From Hyperoodon ampullatus (Eukaryota; Chordata; Mammalia; Artiodactyla; Ziphiidae): a stretch of 64,000 nt of DNA. The notes under the pieces are model-generated. The model saw only the letters and a list, made by a program, of their open reading frames with translations, was not told the origin of the DNA and did no database searches. The position numbers were made by a program, and so were the translations under genes. The stretch is taken from assembly GCA_949752795.1 (NCBI GenBank), contig OX457058.1, forward strand, positions 155,816,353 to 155,880,352. Direction: 5' to 3'. The number at the start of each line of letters is the position of its first letter. Position 1 is the stretch's first letter. This document shows, piece after piece, positions 25,056 through 38,035 of the stretch.

Positions 25056-25945
25056 AAAAATCAGAAAGCCTGGATTTTGGTCTTGCCTCTACTGATAATT
25101 CTTTTGGACAAACACTGAACTGTGCTAGGCTTGTAAAAAGTAGAAAAATGTGATTTCAAAGTACCTTCCATCGCCAATGGCTAGATTTCACCTTACCAAT
25201 TCTACCTGCCAGTGAGAAGCAGTGAGAAGCATATCCTTCCTCAGACATGGATGTGAAAACCAGTTAATTCCTTTTTCCCTCAGTGCCTTGAGGTTAACCC
25301 AAAGTCAGGGTTCTGTATAGCCTGTCCGTCAGGAAATTCATGGTGTAATACTACAGAGCATTTAAAGAAATGGTGGATGTCTTCTGGAATGGGGAAAGAA
25401 GGGAATAAATTATATGAATAATAATACCATCGGGTTGCGTAATTCTCTGTGTGTTTTCAAAGCCTGTTTACACTTCAGAATGACCTGGTTTAAGGATACT
25501 CTCTAACTTAGCCTACCCTAGAAATGTGACATGCTAAAATTTGAAAGGACTCTTCTGTTTTCACTCTCAACCTACCCCATTACTAGTGCTCTCAAAATGT
25601 GTTATCCAAATGGATGATTAAATGATCAAGTGAGTGGGTGACTTAAAGGCTTCAGGTAACACATAGTCAGTCAACTCTGTTCATTTGACTCTCAGTAATG
25701 ATTGGATACAATGAAGAGTTTGGGTAGATAATGCCGGACATGAAGGGTATATAATCAGGGTATACTGGTAGGTCTGCTGTCTTGCTATAGAAACCAAAAG
25801 GAAAATGATTAGAGCATAGCCAGCTTGAGAGAGTCATCAAAGAGGGTCACTGTCCAGACTGGCAACCACAGACACTAAAGATCACACAGTGGGTTGCTTC
25901 ACTCCTGATCTCAGGAGAGTGGCTTTTATACAAAGCCTGATTCTT

Positions 25946-26954
25946 TTTTTAATTGAAGTATAGTCGATGTATATTACATAAGTTATGGGTGTACAATATA
26001 GTGATTCACAATTTTTAAAGGTTATACTCCATTTATAGTTATTATAAAATATTGATTGTATTCCCTGTGCTGTACAATATATCCTTGTAACTTATTTTAT
26101 TTATTTATTTTAATTTTGGCTATATTGGGTCTTAGTTGTGGCATGCAGAATCTTCGTTGAGGCATGCGGGATCTTTCTTTGCAGTGCGTGGGCTTCTCTC
26201 TAGTTGCGACATGAGGAGTTTTCTCTAGTTGTGGCGTGCAGACTTCAAAGCACATGGGCTCTGTAGTTTGTGACACATGGGCTCTCTCATTGAGGCACGT
26301 GAGCTCAGTAGTTGTGGCGCACGGGCTTAGTTGCCCCACGGCATGTGGGATCTTAGTTCCCTGACCAGGGACTGAACCCGCATCCCATATATTGTAAAGC
26401 GGATTCTCTACCACTGGACCACCAGGGAGGTCCCTATCCTTGTAGCTTATTTTATATATAGTAGTTTGTACCTCTTAGTCCCCTACCATTATATTGCCCC
26501 TCTCCAGTTCCCTCTCCCCACTGGTAACCACTAGTTTGTTCTCTATATCTGTGAGTCTGTTTCTTTTTTGCTGTGTTCACTAGTTTGTTGTATTTTTTAG
26601 ATTCTACATATAAGTGATGTCAATACAGTATTTGTCTTTGTCTGTTTGACTTATTTTACTTAGCATAATGCCCTCCAAGTCCATCCATGTTGTTGCAGAT
26701 GGCAAAATTTCATTCTTTTTTTATGGCTGAGCAGTTCTTATATGTATATATAACATCTTTATCCATTCATCTGTTGATGGACACTTAGGTTGCTTCCATA
26801 TCTTGGCAACTGTAAATAATGCTGCTTTGAACATTGTGGTGCATGTATCTTTTTGAATTAGTGTCTTTGTTTTTCTTGGATATGTACCCAGGAGTGGAAT
26901 TGCTGGGTCATATCGTAGTCCTATTTTTAGTTTTTTGAGAAACCTCCATACTGT
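25946..26954 (-). mobile_element. L1 3' end, 5' truncated, split by a SINE
   Basis: Reverse complement of an L1 3' UTR plus the end of ORF2 (segments CATAATGCCCTCCAAGTCCA, TGTTGATGGACACTTAGGTT, GGAATTGCTGGGTCATATCG). The coding part is old and broken. Flanks ACAAAGCCTGATTCTT (25930-25945) and ACAAAACCTAACTCTT (26955-26970) look like a diverged duplication. About 0.67 kb is L1 once the SINE is removed. Confidence 0.85.
26101..26434 (-). mobile_element. Longer CHR-type SINE inserted in L1
   Basis: TTATTTATTTTAATTTTGGC to GGACCACCAGGGAGGTCCC. This is the longer, older subfamily with repeated TAGTTGTGGC segments. The L1 sequence TATCCTTGTARCTTATTTTA is repeated at 26080 and 26435. Confidence 0.9.
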
Positions 26955-27039
26955 ACAAAACCTAACTCTTGTTGCAATAGAGGGAACAATGAGATTGAAG
27001 TTAGACCCAAGTCTAGCCTCATTCTAAATTCCTTCCTTG

Positions 27040-27225
27040 ACAATTATTGTTATTCTAATTGGATAGCCTTGAGCCTATGAATCTCAGCTCCCCCCTTTGA
27101 AAACTGCAGATAACAATACCTGAATAGATTATGGTGAAGATTATATTAAATGTCATCTGCATAATAGTAAGCCAGAGCTAAAGCCCCTGACACACAGTAA
27201 GCTTCAAATATGGTAGTTGGCTTCA
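27040..27225 (+). mobile_element. MIR-like relic
   Basis: CTTTGAAAACTGCAGATAAC and CCCCTGACACACAGTAAGCT resemble the MIR 3' half. Confidence 0.55.
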
Positions 27226-27418
27226 TCACTGTCACCTGCATCTCAGGGACTGTGGACATTTTCTGGTAGGTGAAACAGTGATAATGCCTACTCTTCTAAG
27301 GTCATCATAGGATTGAACAAACAATATTTGCAAAGTGACTCTCACTGTGCTAGGCACATAGTAGAGGAACAGTAAGTACTAGCTTCTTTCCTTCTCCTTT
27401 CTTTGATGATGTCTTCTT

Positions 27419-27617
27419 GTTTTTTTTTCGGTACGCGGGCCTCACTGTTGTGGCCTCTCCCGTTGCGGAGCACAGGCTCTGGACGCGCAGGCTCAGCGGC
27501 CATGGCTCACGGGCCCAGCTGCTCCGCAGCATGTGGGATCTTCCCAGACCGGGGCACGTACCCGTGTCCCCTGCATCGGCAGGCTAACTCTCAACCACTG
27601 CGCCACCAGGGAAGCCC
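27419..27617 (-). mobile_element. CHR-type SINE, full length
   Basis: GTTTTTTTTTCGGTACGCGG to GCCACCAGGGAAGCCC. Perfect 15-bp duplication TGATGATGTCTTCTT at 27404-27418 and 27618-27632. Confidence 0.95.
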
Positions 27618-28932
27618 TGATGATGTCTTCTTACTTTTCTATTTCATTTGAGGGCAGCGGGGCACTATTGCTCTTTTGTAAAGTGGCCCAGTGTCATTGA
27701 GGGGTGTTCCAGAGGCCCCAGAAGGTGACTGGTCTTTGCTGGTTGAGGTGTGGGTAGTGGGGTAGCTGGGAGGGGAAGGAGGAATGAGCAGCACTCAGGG
27801 GCAAACCTGAGGGCACCAGAGGCTGGGATTCTGAAGCTTTTGAAAAGTTCTGCCTGTTCCTGAAATTATCCTAGTATCCGCAAGGGAATGCTACTGTTTG
27901 CATAAATCATTCCATACAACCTTATTAGTTATAATACAGAAGACACTAATGATCCCTAATTCAAATAGTAGGAGGTTAAAGCTGTTTATTTGTGGTGCTG
28001 TACAATGATAAGCAATGAGGAGTTAGATGGCTCTGAGGTCCATGAAATCTCAAAGAGCGTTTTGAATCCTCAAAGGAAGTCCAGGTTATTCTTAGGATGA
28101 CTTTAGTTTAAGGTTCTAGAATATAATATACCACAGCAATGAATACATTACTTGTAGTGTTAATGTGATCATTTGTTCTTCGAAACCAGAATGTCAAGTT
28201 TGAAATGGCTAGGCATTCATCGCTAACAAAAGCATCCAACTAATTCAAGCCTCCTTTTTCCTTGAATTCTAGGTAATTGAGAGTTTTTATTTGATCTGCT
28301 TTATTGTTTTACTTCCTGACATGTGACCCATGTAGAGTTAACAACCATCCTGGTTTCCCAGGGATTGTTTCCCTTTTAGTACTGTAAGTCCCATGTCCTG
28401 GGACTCTTTCAGTCCCAGGCAAATTGGGATGGTTGGGTACCCTATCTGAAACACCTGGTAAACCCCTTTTCAGGAGAATGCCACATTTTGGTCAACATCT
28501 GACTGACAGCACACCTAGAAAAGATTCTCTGGTTCAGTGGTTCTTCAAACTTTTGAATTTTTTTGACAAGTAACATTTTTACAGAAAAGGGAAGGAGCAA
28601 AATAGGATTGACTACTTTTTATTTTGCCAACTGATGACATTACCAGATTTCATCGGTCATCGTCATTACTTTTTAAAAGAGGAAATTCCAAGATGAGAAA
28701 GGAATAGAATGAAAGTGCTATCTTCCCAGCACCTACCACGGTGTTGTATAGAGTAGGTCCTACACAGATGTGTGTTGCATGAGTGAGTATTGCATACGTT
28801 TAGCTTTTATTAAAGAATGTACAGCATTGTTCTTATCTTCCTGACTGTACTATGGATTGGTAAAAAGTTTAACTGAGACCATTGTTTGGGAACCAATGGT
28901 TAATTCCAAATCTGTGGACTATAGGATTTTTT

Positions 28933-29144
28933 TTTTTTTTTTTTTTTTTTTTGCGGTACGCGGGCCTCTCACTGTTGGTGGCCTCTCCCGTTGCGGGGAT
29001 CAGGCTCCGGATGCGCAGGATCAGCGGGCATGACTCTCGGGGCCAGCCCGAGAGGGCATGTGGGATCTTCCCGGACCGGGGCATGAACCCGTGTCCCCTG
29101 CATCGGCAGGCGGACTCTCAACCACTGCGCCACCAGGGAAGCCC
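28933..29144 (-). mobile_element. CHR-type SINE with altered core
   Basis: Long T-run, CHR ends intact, duplication ACTATAGGATTTTTT at 28918-28932 and 29145-29159. The middle (about 28996-29056) differs at many bases from the other copies, for example GGGGCCAGCCCGAGAGGGCA. Confidence 0.93.
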
Positions 29145-30256
29145 ACTATAGGATTTTTTGATGGTAATTTTTCATTGTAAATCATGATAATGACATTCTG
29201 CTGTCTGCCTCAGTCACATGTTGATTTTAGTTGTAGTCAATCTCTCATTATAGGATCACTCCTGGAGAGAGATAAAACCACATTTCTGGGCCTTTAAATC
29301 AGACAGTGAGATTCAGTCAACTTCCTCTCAGACTTCAGCTGCCACTGTATCCAGATGCATCTTTGCTGATATCTGGGGATGCCACCGTAACTGGCAGGAA
29401 ATAGCCAGCGGTTCTGCTTATTTTCTTAAGTCTTGGATGGTGTTTTTGTGTCCTAAGTCTCCATGCTTTTCTTTGTTCTGATTCATTCACCTACAAAGTG
29501 TGGTCAGAAACCTTGACCACCTGGTGATAATGTGCAAATATCATAACCTCTCTAAGTCTGGGATTGTCTATGCAACATCTTCATATCATAGCTGGATATC
29601 CTTATTTTATCTTAACCCATGGATAAAAATATCATTGAGAAATCTTACCTGCTACCTAATTTCTGGAGAGGGTTAGGATTTTAGTTTTATCGACATCATA
29701 GGAACTATAAATATTCATCGTAAATGGCTACCCGAGAAAGCTAAACCAATTCGAATAACTATTTCAGAGAGTCTTATAATCTCAGTTTTGTGTGCTCTTT
29801 CTAATAACAAGTCAAATAATTTTTCCCCCTCTGCAAGCCTTGAGCATACTTCTGACTGTACCCATTGGTGTTATAACTCAGGGTCCAGCTGTATGGCCCT
29901 GGAGCTTCAGTGAGCTTGCTGGGGTGATGGTTTGTGAATCATCTGACTTAGAAGGTGGGTTGCCATTTTAGATTCAGTGCATCAGAAGGGGATTTCCTTT
30001 TTATGCTCTCATAATTAAGGATTTTTTTTTTAGCAGTTATATATTTGCAGTGTTGTAAATGTAGAGAATTCTTACAATTTTCTCCATCGTTCTAATGGTC
30101 TATATTCATATCCAGTGTATGTGGTTAATATATCTAAATGTTGGCTGAAAATCTACCCTTGTTGAGCAGATAGAGGTTCCTATAAAAGCTGCAGAAGGAT
30201 GCTTTACAAAATTACATAATGTATGTGAAAGCAGTTTGGAAAATATGACATGCTGT

Positions 30257-30306
30257 GCAAGTGTATGTGTGTGCACGTGTGCACGCGTGCATGTGCATGT
30301 GTGTGT
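30257..30306. repeat. Alternating purine-pyrimidine (TG/CG) tract
   Basis: AAGTGTATGTGTGTGCACGT then GCACGCGTGCATGTGCATGT. Almost strict purine-pyrimidine alternation over about 45 bp. Confidence 0.88.
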
Positions 30307-30384
30307 TTAAATTAATAGTTCATCTCCCACAGGAATACTGTTGACAGAGGTCTTTGCAAAAGATACCCAACCCTCTCAGTAGGA

Positions 30385-30600
30385 GGCAGCATGTTCTAAT
30401 GGAAAGCATACAGTGTTTAGAGGTTGACCTTGGTGTATATTTTGAATCTTCTTCTTACTAGCAGTGGTGTTGTACATGTATTTCACCCCTTGTGAATGTC
30501 AGTTTTATCATCTGTGAAATGGGTCTAGTAAAACTATTTCACAGGGCTTTTGTGAGAGTTAAATAAAACACACACCAAGTATCCTAATAAAAAAGCTCTC
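30385..30600 (+). mobile_element. MIR SINE relic
   Basis: GCAGCATGTTCTAATGGAAA, TCAGTTTTATCATCTGTGAA and CAGGGCTTTTGTGAGAGTTA. Confidence 0.8.
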
Positions 30601-30689
30601 CTTTCAGATAACATATGAACACATATATGTTATTTCTATTAATAATACATTGGTTCTGGTGGTTAGTATTTTGAATTCTTGTAGCTCAA

Positions 30690-30812
30690 ATCACCAAGAC
30701 AAGTCTTGGTTAATTCTTGTCAAATACTACGTGTATAGTGTTTGTTTATTCACACCCTCTCTAGATTAAAGCCCAGAGCACAATACACGTTCAATAAATG
30801 TTAATTTCCTGT
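30690..30812 (+). mobile_element. L2 LINE 3' end relic
   Basis: AAAGCCCAGAGCACAATACA then CGTTCAATAAATGTTAATTT. Confidence 0.65.
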
Positions 30813-32350
30813 CCTTTTTATACTATGGTACAAAAAATCTTCTGTTAAAAAACTCTGCTAATAGTCTGAGGTGAAGAAATGATGAAAATGAAATAAACAC
30901 TTTATTCTAGTTCTCTTTAGTTCTATAATTGAATTTGCAATCACTGAAGATTTTCTCCTTTAAGGCTTCTTAAATTAAGTCACTGATTTGTAAGTCTACC
31001 TCCATTTTAGAGAACTTTCCCTCTCTACCCCCTTCTAGCATACCCCATCCTCATCCACCCCCAGGTTCAGACCCCTTTGTTTAATTACGTTGGACTGTGG
31101 GCATCATCAGTCCCTTCTTGAGAGCCCTGGAATGGGGCGGTTTTAATTTTTGGCAGAATCAGCCCCATCTCACTGGCATGCTTATTTCTGTGGGAGGTAA
31201 AGGAAATGCATACCTCGCCATAAAAGAAGACACAGCCCACGTCTCTAGGATTTGTACCTCTGCACTGGCCAAGTTCCCCAGTTGTGTCTCTGAACAGGGC
31301 TTTAATCACCATGGCTTGAGTGCTCAGCAGTGAAAGCTTTAAGGGTGCTGCAGAAATGGTAGATTAGCCGCATTTAACAAAATAGAAAGTTTTCATTGTG
31401 TCATAAAAAGCCTTATTGATCTTGTCCAGGCATTGACTCCAGGGCTTTTTAACCAGCCACTCTGTCTAGTCTTGCAGGCTAGAGCCCTCAGTGCTAACAA
31501 AGAAGGGCTGGGCTGCCTGCTGCCAGGGAAGGCCAGAGGGATGGGCACAGATTCAGGTTTCCCAGTGGGGATTTTCTTAAAGAACTGGGATGATTTTATT
31601 CTGCTGTTGGGAGGCTTGTGCAGAAGCTTGTCACAACCCCCCAGACCCCAGCCAGCCTTCTCCCGCTCTCAGCATTTGCTGTGGAGCTTTCACATGGCAG
31701 CAAACGCAGGTGTCTTCTCTTCCCTCACTTCCATCAGCATTTCTCCTCTTTCCCCCCGTGAAGCCAGGCTGAACTCTGGGATGCTGAGGTACTGAGCAGT
31801 GGGTCTCCAGAAGGAGTGGGGAAGGCAGGAGGAGAACTGGTTACTTTAGCGTCACTGTGATCAATTCAACTTCATTTCAATTCAGTTCGGTCTTTATTTA
31901 ACACATTTTGGGGTACGTGGGAGATTTTGAAAAGGTATGAAAAATTGCTGCTCACAAGATATGGTCAAGGAGTTGACATCTACACGTAAAATAACGAGAG
32001 AATTGTTCAAGATTTATTTGGTGATTAGGTATTTTATCAGAATCATCTGCAGGGATTTAACTTTTTAAAAATGAATGCTAAATTTCAAACATAAAAGAGT
32101 ATAAACCTGTAGTAGAGGATATTGTAAACATTGGCTTAGTTATTGCCCATATTGAACAGATCTCAATGTTTTGCCATTTTTGCCTTATATCCTTTTATAA
32201 AGACTTAGTCTTGTTTGAATATCTCCCTGGTTCCATTTCTTCTCTCCCTCCCCAGAAGTAAACACTACCTGAAATTGATGGGTAGATTTTTTTTTCCATT
32301 CTTGTTACATACGAATAGCACTGTAATATATAATGGTTAGTGATCATTAT

Positions 32351-32382
32351 GTGTGTGTGTGTGTGTGTGTTTGTGTGTGTAT
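32351..32382. repeat. (TG)n microsatellite
   Basis: About 14 TG units with one T interruption. Confidence 0.93.
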
Positions 32383-34439
32383 GTATAAATTAGTGGAGGT
32401 AAAGTTTATTAGCTACCCACAGTTTATACTCATTATTCTCTGTATATTCTGGGCTGAATGAAGGAAATATTTGGCAAAAATCTTTAACACCTAATATGTC
32501 CCTGTTGATCACCCAAATGAAGCTTGGCAGTCCCTCAATATGCTTCCCTCTTTTTGGACCAGGAAGCATTTGAGCTCCAGAAATGTCTGTAGGAATTTTC
32601 ACATAACACCAAATTATCTTGTTTTCTTTGGATACTTAAAGGTGGAGAGTTTCACCAGCAGGATGATTGAGATGTAGATTTATTGAGGTAAGAGGTATAT
32701 TAGGTCATCTTCCAAGGTCTCTTCTGATGCTACAGTGATGATTAGTTATGAAGGAGTTTTTACTTGTTTTCATCTCAGGTGAAAAGAGAAATTTTACGGA
32801 AATAAATATTTTAAAAGTCCATATGGGTTTAAAAATCTATGTATTGCTTCTAAATATCTTAATATCTGTTCAAGTTTTACCAAATTCTATGCACCTTTTA
32901 GGACATTTATATTCCTTTCTAAACAGTATGTGTGAATACAGTGAGTATTTAATTTAGGTAGTAATTATGGTCAATATATGTGCCACTGTAAAAAAAAAAT
33001 CATTTCAGATGATCTACTTCCTGCTCCAGGATCACTGTAGATATATTTCATTATTATTAATTTTGTTTCTATCAAAATCGCAGCCTTCTCCTCTCCTCTC
33101 CTGCTGTGTGTTCCTAGTGAACTTTTTGTCCTCACCAACTCTGTAGAATATAGTCTCACAGTGTGCCATTAGGTACTCCAGTACAATTGCCTTCGTTGTT
33201 TTGTAACTTTGATAAAAGATGCTGGTTGAAGAAAAATCAACATGCAGGTTATTCTTTTTGGACTGGGCCACAGGTGAAAGGTTATATAGGTTTGCGGATG
33301 TGTGTATTTTCTACAATTTTTTATTCAAAAACATCAAAACTCAATCTAAAACTTACCTTCAGGAAGGCAACCCTGGTTAAATTTTCACCATTCTAGTCAT
33401 CCATAGCCTTGGTGTAACTTCAAGAAATGTGTTTTAGTAACACTGTGGCACAAAGCTGGCTTTAAACTTATTGATATAATTGATATATTTACTTATAATT
33501 GACCTCATGTAGTTTCAGATACGTCTGTTGTCTTCCCAATCAGAGTGAAAGCAGTCCAAGGACCGGTTGTCTGAGGTGACAACTGACAACCCTATGTTCT
33601 GAATTAATGGAGGAACAGACACAAGACTCAAACTGGCAGTCAGATTAAGGATCCAGATATCAGTTCTGTTGCTGGTAGAGCTGCGTTAGAGAATGTGGCT
33701 TTGATCTGCAGTCCTACTGGGCTTCCTAGTAATTTTCCCCCTGAATTAAACTCAGCCACACAGCCATAGGCAGAAGAGCTAGAAAACCAAAGGCCTTGTT
33801 ATGTAGGGGCAGAGTCTACTCTGATAGGTTTCACTGCATGGGGGAGCCTATAGGAGAACTCACAATCCTTGTAGGAAGGGCAGAGCTGAAGGGAAGAGAA
33901 AGGCAAGTCATATGGAAACAGTGATTACCTAAATAAGAATTGTGGACCTCTGTGTGTCAGACCCTTATTATATCAACAAGGAGGTGAATTACTTCTTTCA
34001 TTGGAGCGGGTGAATGAGTAAATGAGAGGAGGTCAGAGTGTTACTCCAAATGACCCCCTTCTGGAGGGTGGGGAGGAAATGCTTTCCTGAAGTTGCGGAT
34101 ACAGGGAAATGGAATTCCCTCTACAGGATAAGAGGGCAGCATTTGTGTTTAATGATTGTCTGATTGACTGACCCACAATTAAAATGAGAAGCCGATAGTA
34201 AAAGAAGCATAATTACAGTTTGACTCATATAGATTTGGTGGTTATGGGAAACAAAATGTACAACATATTGCATAAATTATTATAAGTGGGCAGGCAGGCA
34301 GGCAGATGTAGCACAGTTGCCTCAGGCCAGGGTTTCTTAGCAATCTCCATTCCACCTTGGAGATGTCCCCTGGATTCCTCTTTACCTCTCTAGCCATTAG
34401 TCCACCCACTGGACCCCTGCTACAATACAAGTATAATTG

Positions 34440-35310
34440 TGCCACTCACAAGCTGAAGTTCTCCTATGCTGGTTCTCCATCCCCAGAGCCCCAAGAATAT
34501 GACACATAAGACCCCAACCTGCATCTTGAGTCTCACACGCCTGCTACTTTAGCCACATTGGATTTCTCACCATCCCCTGGACACCCCGTGCTTTTCTAAT
34601 GATCACACCAGTGAATACATTGTTTATTTTAACTAGAACTTCATCTGTCCTTTTGTATGGTGAGCTCTTACTCATACTTCAAGACCCAGATTAAGTTTGA
34701 CCTACTGTATGGAGCCTTCCCTAACACGCAGGGTCAGTTATTCCTTCTTCTGTGTGCCCGTATCACCTATGAAACATTTACTGCACTTGTTTATATGTGC
34801 ATTCTCAACAACAACAGCAACAGCTAACACGTCTGTGGCTGGGAACTGGGCCAGGAACTTTATCTGATTCATGTCTCACAGAGACTCTATGAAATATGTA
34901 CTATGGTTATGCTCATCCTATAGATTAGGAAACTAGCTATTAGAGAAGTTAAGTAATAAGCTAAGGTTCCATAGAGTTAGGTAAGTTCCAGAGCCGGATA
35001 TCAAACCTAGGTCTGTCCAGTTCAAAGCCTTATTATTAAATTCCATGTAATCAAGTCCACATTTCCACTACACTCTGAGCTACAGGAGGATGTCCTGTTT
35101 AATGTGAGTCCATGTCAGGATTTGGCACTTAGTGAGCATTTGAGTTTTTTTAGATTTATAATTTCTCTTCTTTAGTAAAATGTCAGCTAATTATTCCTAC
35201 TCACCATGTTCCTGGGTGGTTCAAGTGCATTCAATACTGGACACATCACCTGGTGCATAGTAGGTACCTGGAAATACTTATTCCTTAAATGAATGAACAG
35301 AAAATTTAAC
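34440..35310 (+). mobile_element. L2 LINE relic interrupted by MIR
   Basis: TACTTCAAGACCCAGATTAA and TATGGAGCCTTCCCTAACAC; the 3' part (GGTGCATAGTAGGTACCTGG) lies beyond the MIR. Confidence 0.75.
34805..35040 (-). mobile_element. MIR relic inside an L2
   Basis: CTATAGATTAGGAAACTAGC, AGAGAAGTTAAGTAATAAGC and ATATCAAACCTAGGTCTGTC. It splits the L2 relic 34440-35310. Confidence 0.78.
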
Positions 35311-36977
35311 TTTTATTGTAATACAATTGAGAGCAATGCAGTCTTTAGGATACCATTAGCTTTCTAGTGATTTCAGTGAAGCATGATTTTCCAGGCCATT
35401 CTTTTGTGGACTCGAGGCAGCTTCCCTTGCCAGGATGCTGGCTGGTTTTTTTTTCCAAGTGACAACTTGATTTACTATTTTCTTTCTCATCACTTTCAAG
35501 AAGCATGTGCCGGCTAGTGAGTGACCAAGGCAGTGTGGAAAAGTCCATTTATTTCTCTGCTGCATCTTTCCTACAGAGTCTGAGGATAAGGGTTGGAAAT
35601 GGCCTTAGGAGGTCAGATTTCCTGTGTGTTTTCTTTTGTAGTGCAGGATTGCTCATAACGACACAATTTGCTGTCTGCTGGTACACTCTGCTTTTAAAAT
35701 ACCTGTATGATGGGATGTGGCATGTAAAGATTCATTGTTTCTCCTTGGGGGATGGCTCTGCAGTTTGATCTATTCAAATGCTTTGTTTGGCCCTAAAATA
35801 CATTGTAAGGGAAATGGGACAGGAAGAAGCAAGAGTGTAGTCACTTGTGCAGTCTTCTTCCTTTTTTACTCAGTGTGTTCCTTCCCTAATTCTAGCAGGA
35901 AATGTCCTTAGATGAGGTATAATAGAGTTCCCTGTAGTAAAAAGATTTCTGTTTTTCCCTCATTTTTGCAAATATGATAATCTCACAGCTCAACAGCTAA
36001 CTTGGGTGTCTTGTCTACCCATAGCTTGTAAGAAGACTTCAGAGGTGGAAATTGTTGTTCTGAATGTTGCCTTCTGAGCAGGTTGCATGGAAAGAAAGCA
36101 GAATTGTGCAAGAACAAACTCACATTTGCCTTAACTTGTTCCTTTGCCAGCAAACGACCCAAATTGGTGTTGTAGCTCAAGGCGACTTTCAGAATTGAGT
36201 GGATATGTGGTCCCTGTAGGAATGTGTAGAACAACTGTGGAACGGTGGCCTTCTCAAAAAGTTTATTTCTGCTTTGTGTACCCCTTGCCTGGGGCTTGTG
36301 CTTCTTCCATCACCATCATGGCTTCTTTGCCTGCGTAGAATTGGGTGATATGGTAGTTTACAACTTAAAAACCTGAAACCTCACATGGCAGCTGCACCAA
36401 CGGAGGAGGGACAGTGCTGTCCCTGCTGAATTTGTGGATCAGAGGAAGGGAGTCAGCGGGCCAGCCCCAGGACCGTAGGACATCCCTTTGTCTGGCAGGG
36501 AGGGCAACAGTAGCTCGTGTTTTTGTGCCTCATTAGCTCCAGGGTGGGCCGGCCAGGATGGCCAGCCAGGGTTACCTTTGCATTGGTGCAGACTAAAGTA
36601 CCATGCTGCGGGGGAGGCCAGTTGAAGGACAAATGATTCAAAGATGAGAACGGTTTTGCCTCTGTCTCTGGGGCGCATCCTCAGAAGCTGGCTCCCCATC
36701 CCTTCTAGAGAACAGCAGGTGTTCTGCTCAGGACCAGTGCCTGCAGCCGCTCCAGAGGGGTTGGCATTTTCATAGGCTCTGCTAAGGGGTACCTAAAAAT
36801 TCCATTTCTCGGGCTCTCTGTCTGATGACAGTGAAGAGTGTGATCTCAGTTTGACTTTTTCCAACCTGCTACTAGGGAATTTTGGAAGAGAGCCAGACCC
36901 GCTCCCTGATCCCCCTGCATGGGCGCCTGTTGCCTGAGTGGGCTCTTACCTGTCATTGTTCAGTGGTTTCTCCATTT

Positions 36978-37198
36978 TGTGTGTGTGTGTGTGTGTGTGT
37001 TACGCGGGCCTCTCACTGTTGTGGCCTTTCCCGTTACGGAGCACAGGCTCCGGACACGCAGGCTCAGCGGCCATGGCTCACGGGCCCAGCTGCTCCATGG
37101 CAAGTGGGATCTTCCCAGACCGGGGCACGAACCCGTGTCCCCTGCATCGGCAGGCGGACTCTCAACCACTGCGCCACAAAGGAAGCCCGGTTTCTCCT
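36978..37198 (-). mobile_element. CHR-type SINE whose tail is a TG microsatellite
   Basis: The body reads TACGCGGGCCTCTCACTGTT to GCCACAAAGGAAGCCC. In place of the usual T-run there are about 12 TG units (36979-37001). Near-perfect duplication GGTTTCTCCATTT / GGTTTCTCCTTTT at 36965 and 37199. Confidence 0.93.
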
Positions 37199-37879
37199 TT
37201 TGACACATGGAACTTCATGCAGTTGCAGGATGTCAGATACAGGGTCCTAGATACCTATTCCCTGAGAATTTGAGTTCCTGGCAAGGTGGTGTGATGGTGT
37301 GGCAAAAGCAGTGGACTAAGAATCAGTGGGCTAAGGGTTTGGAACTGGCCTAAATGCCAAGCTCCTTGGATGCCCTATGTAAACTGTGTGCCCCCTCTTC
37401 CTTACATTAATATAATCAAAGCAAAGTGACCTCACAGAGTATCGAGGGAATACAAACAACAATTAAGAAAGCATTTGAGCATTTGGAAATATATGATATT
37501 TTAAAAACTGTGAATAGAATCCTTCTTTACCCATTCCTGACCTGTTCTCACCTGAGCCCTTTCATGCCTAGTGCTGTGTCCTTGTCCTCAGTTTTTACCT
37601 CTGGCCCTTGGTTTTCCTTGGCTGCATTTGGAACTTAAGTATCCTATGGTCTCTGGTTTTCCAGAATGTCTGCCTCTCAGTTCCTTACGTTGTCTCTTCT
37701 AGGAACTTTTGCTTCCATTCTTGCCCAATGAAATGCACATCTCACTGGGTTATATCAACATTCAGGTTGAACCAGTTTCAGGCACCCCCTGGAAAAGTGG
37801 TTCATCTGTGTTCTCTTCTTTTAACTGGGCTCTCTGCCTTCAGCTCTCATTTCTTTCCAGTTCACTCTCAACCCAGCAG

Positions 37880-38035
37880 AAGTTGGGCTGCATGATCTTG
37901 TACTTTAAAAATACAAATCTGACCCTCCATCCTCTCAGTAAAATTATGCAGTCATTCCTCAGAACCTTCAGAGTAAGGTCCAAATTTCTTGATCTCACAG
38001 CCTAAGACACCAAGCTATCAGGAACCACAGGCCCA
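37880..38035 (+). mobile_element. L2 LINE relic, short
   Basis: CAGAGTAAGGTCCAAATTTC and preceding L2-like block. Confidence 0.6.
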
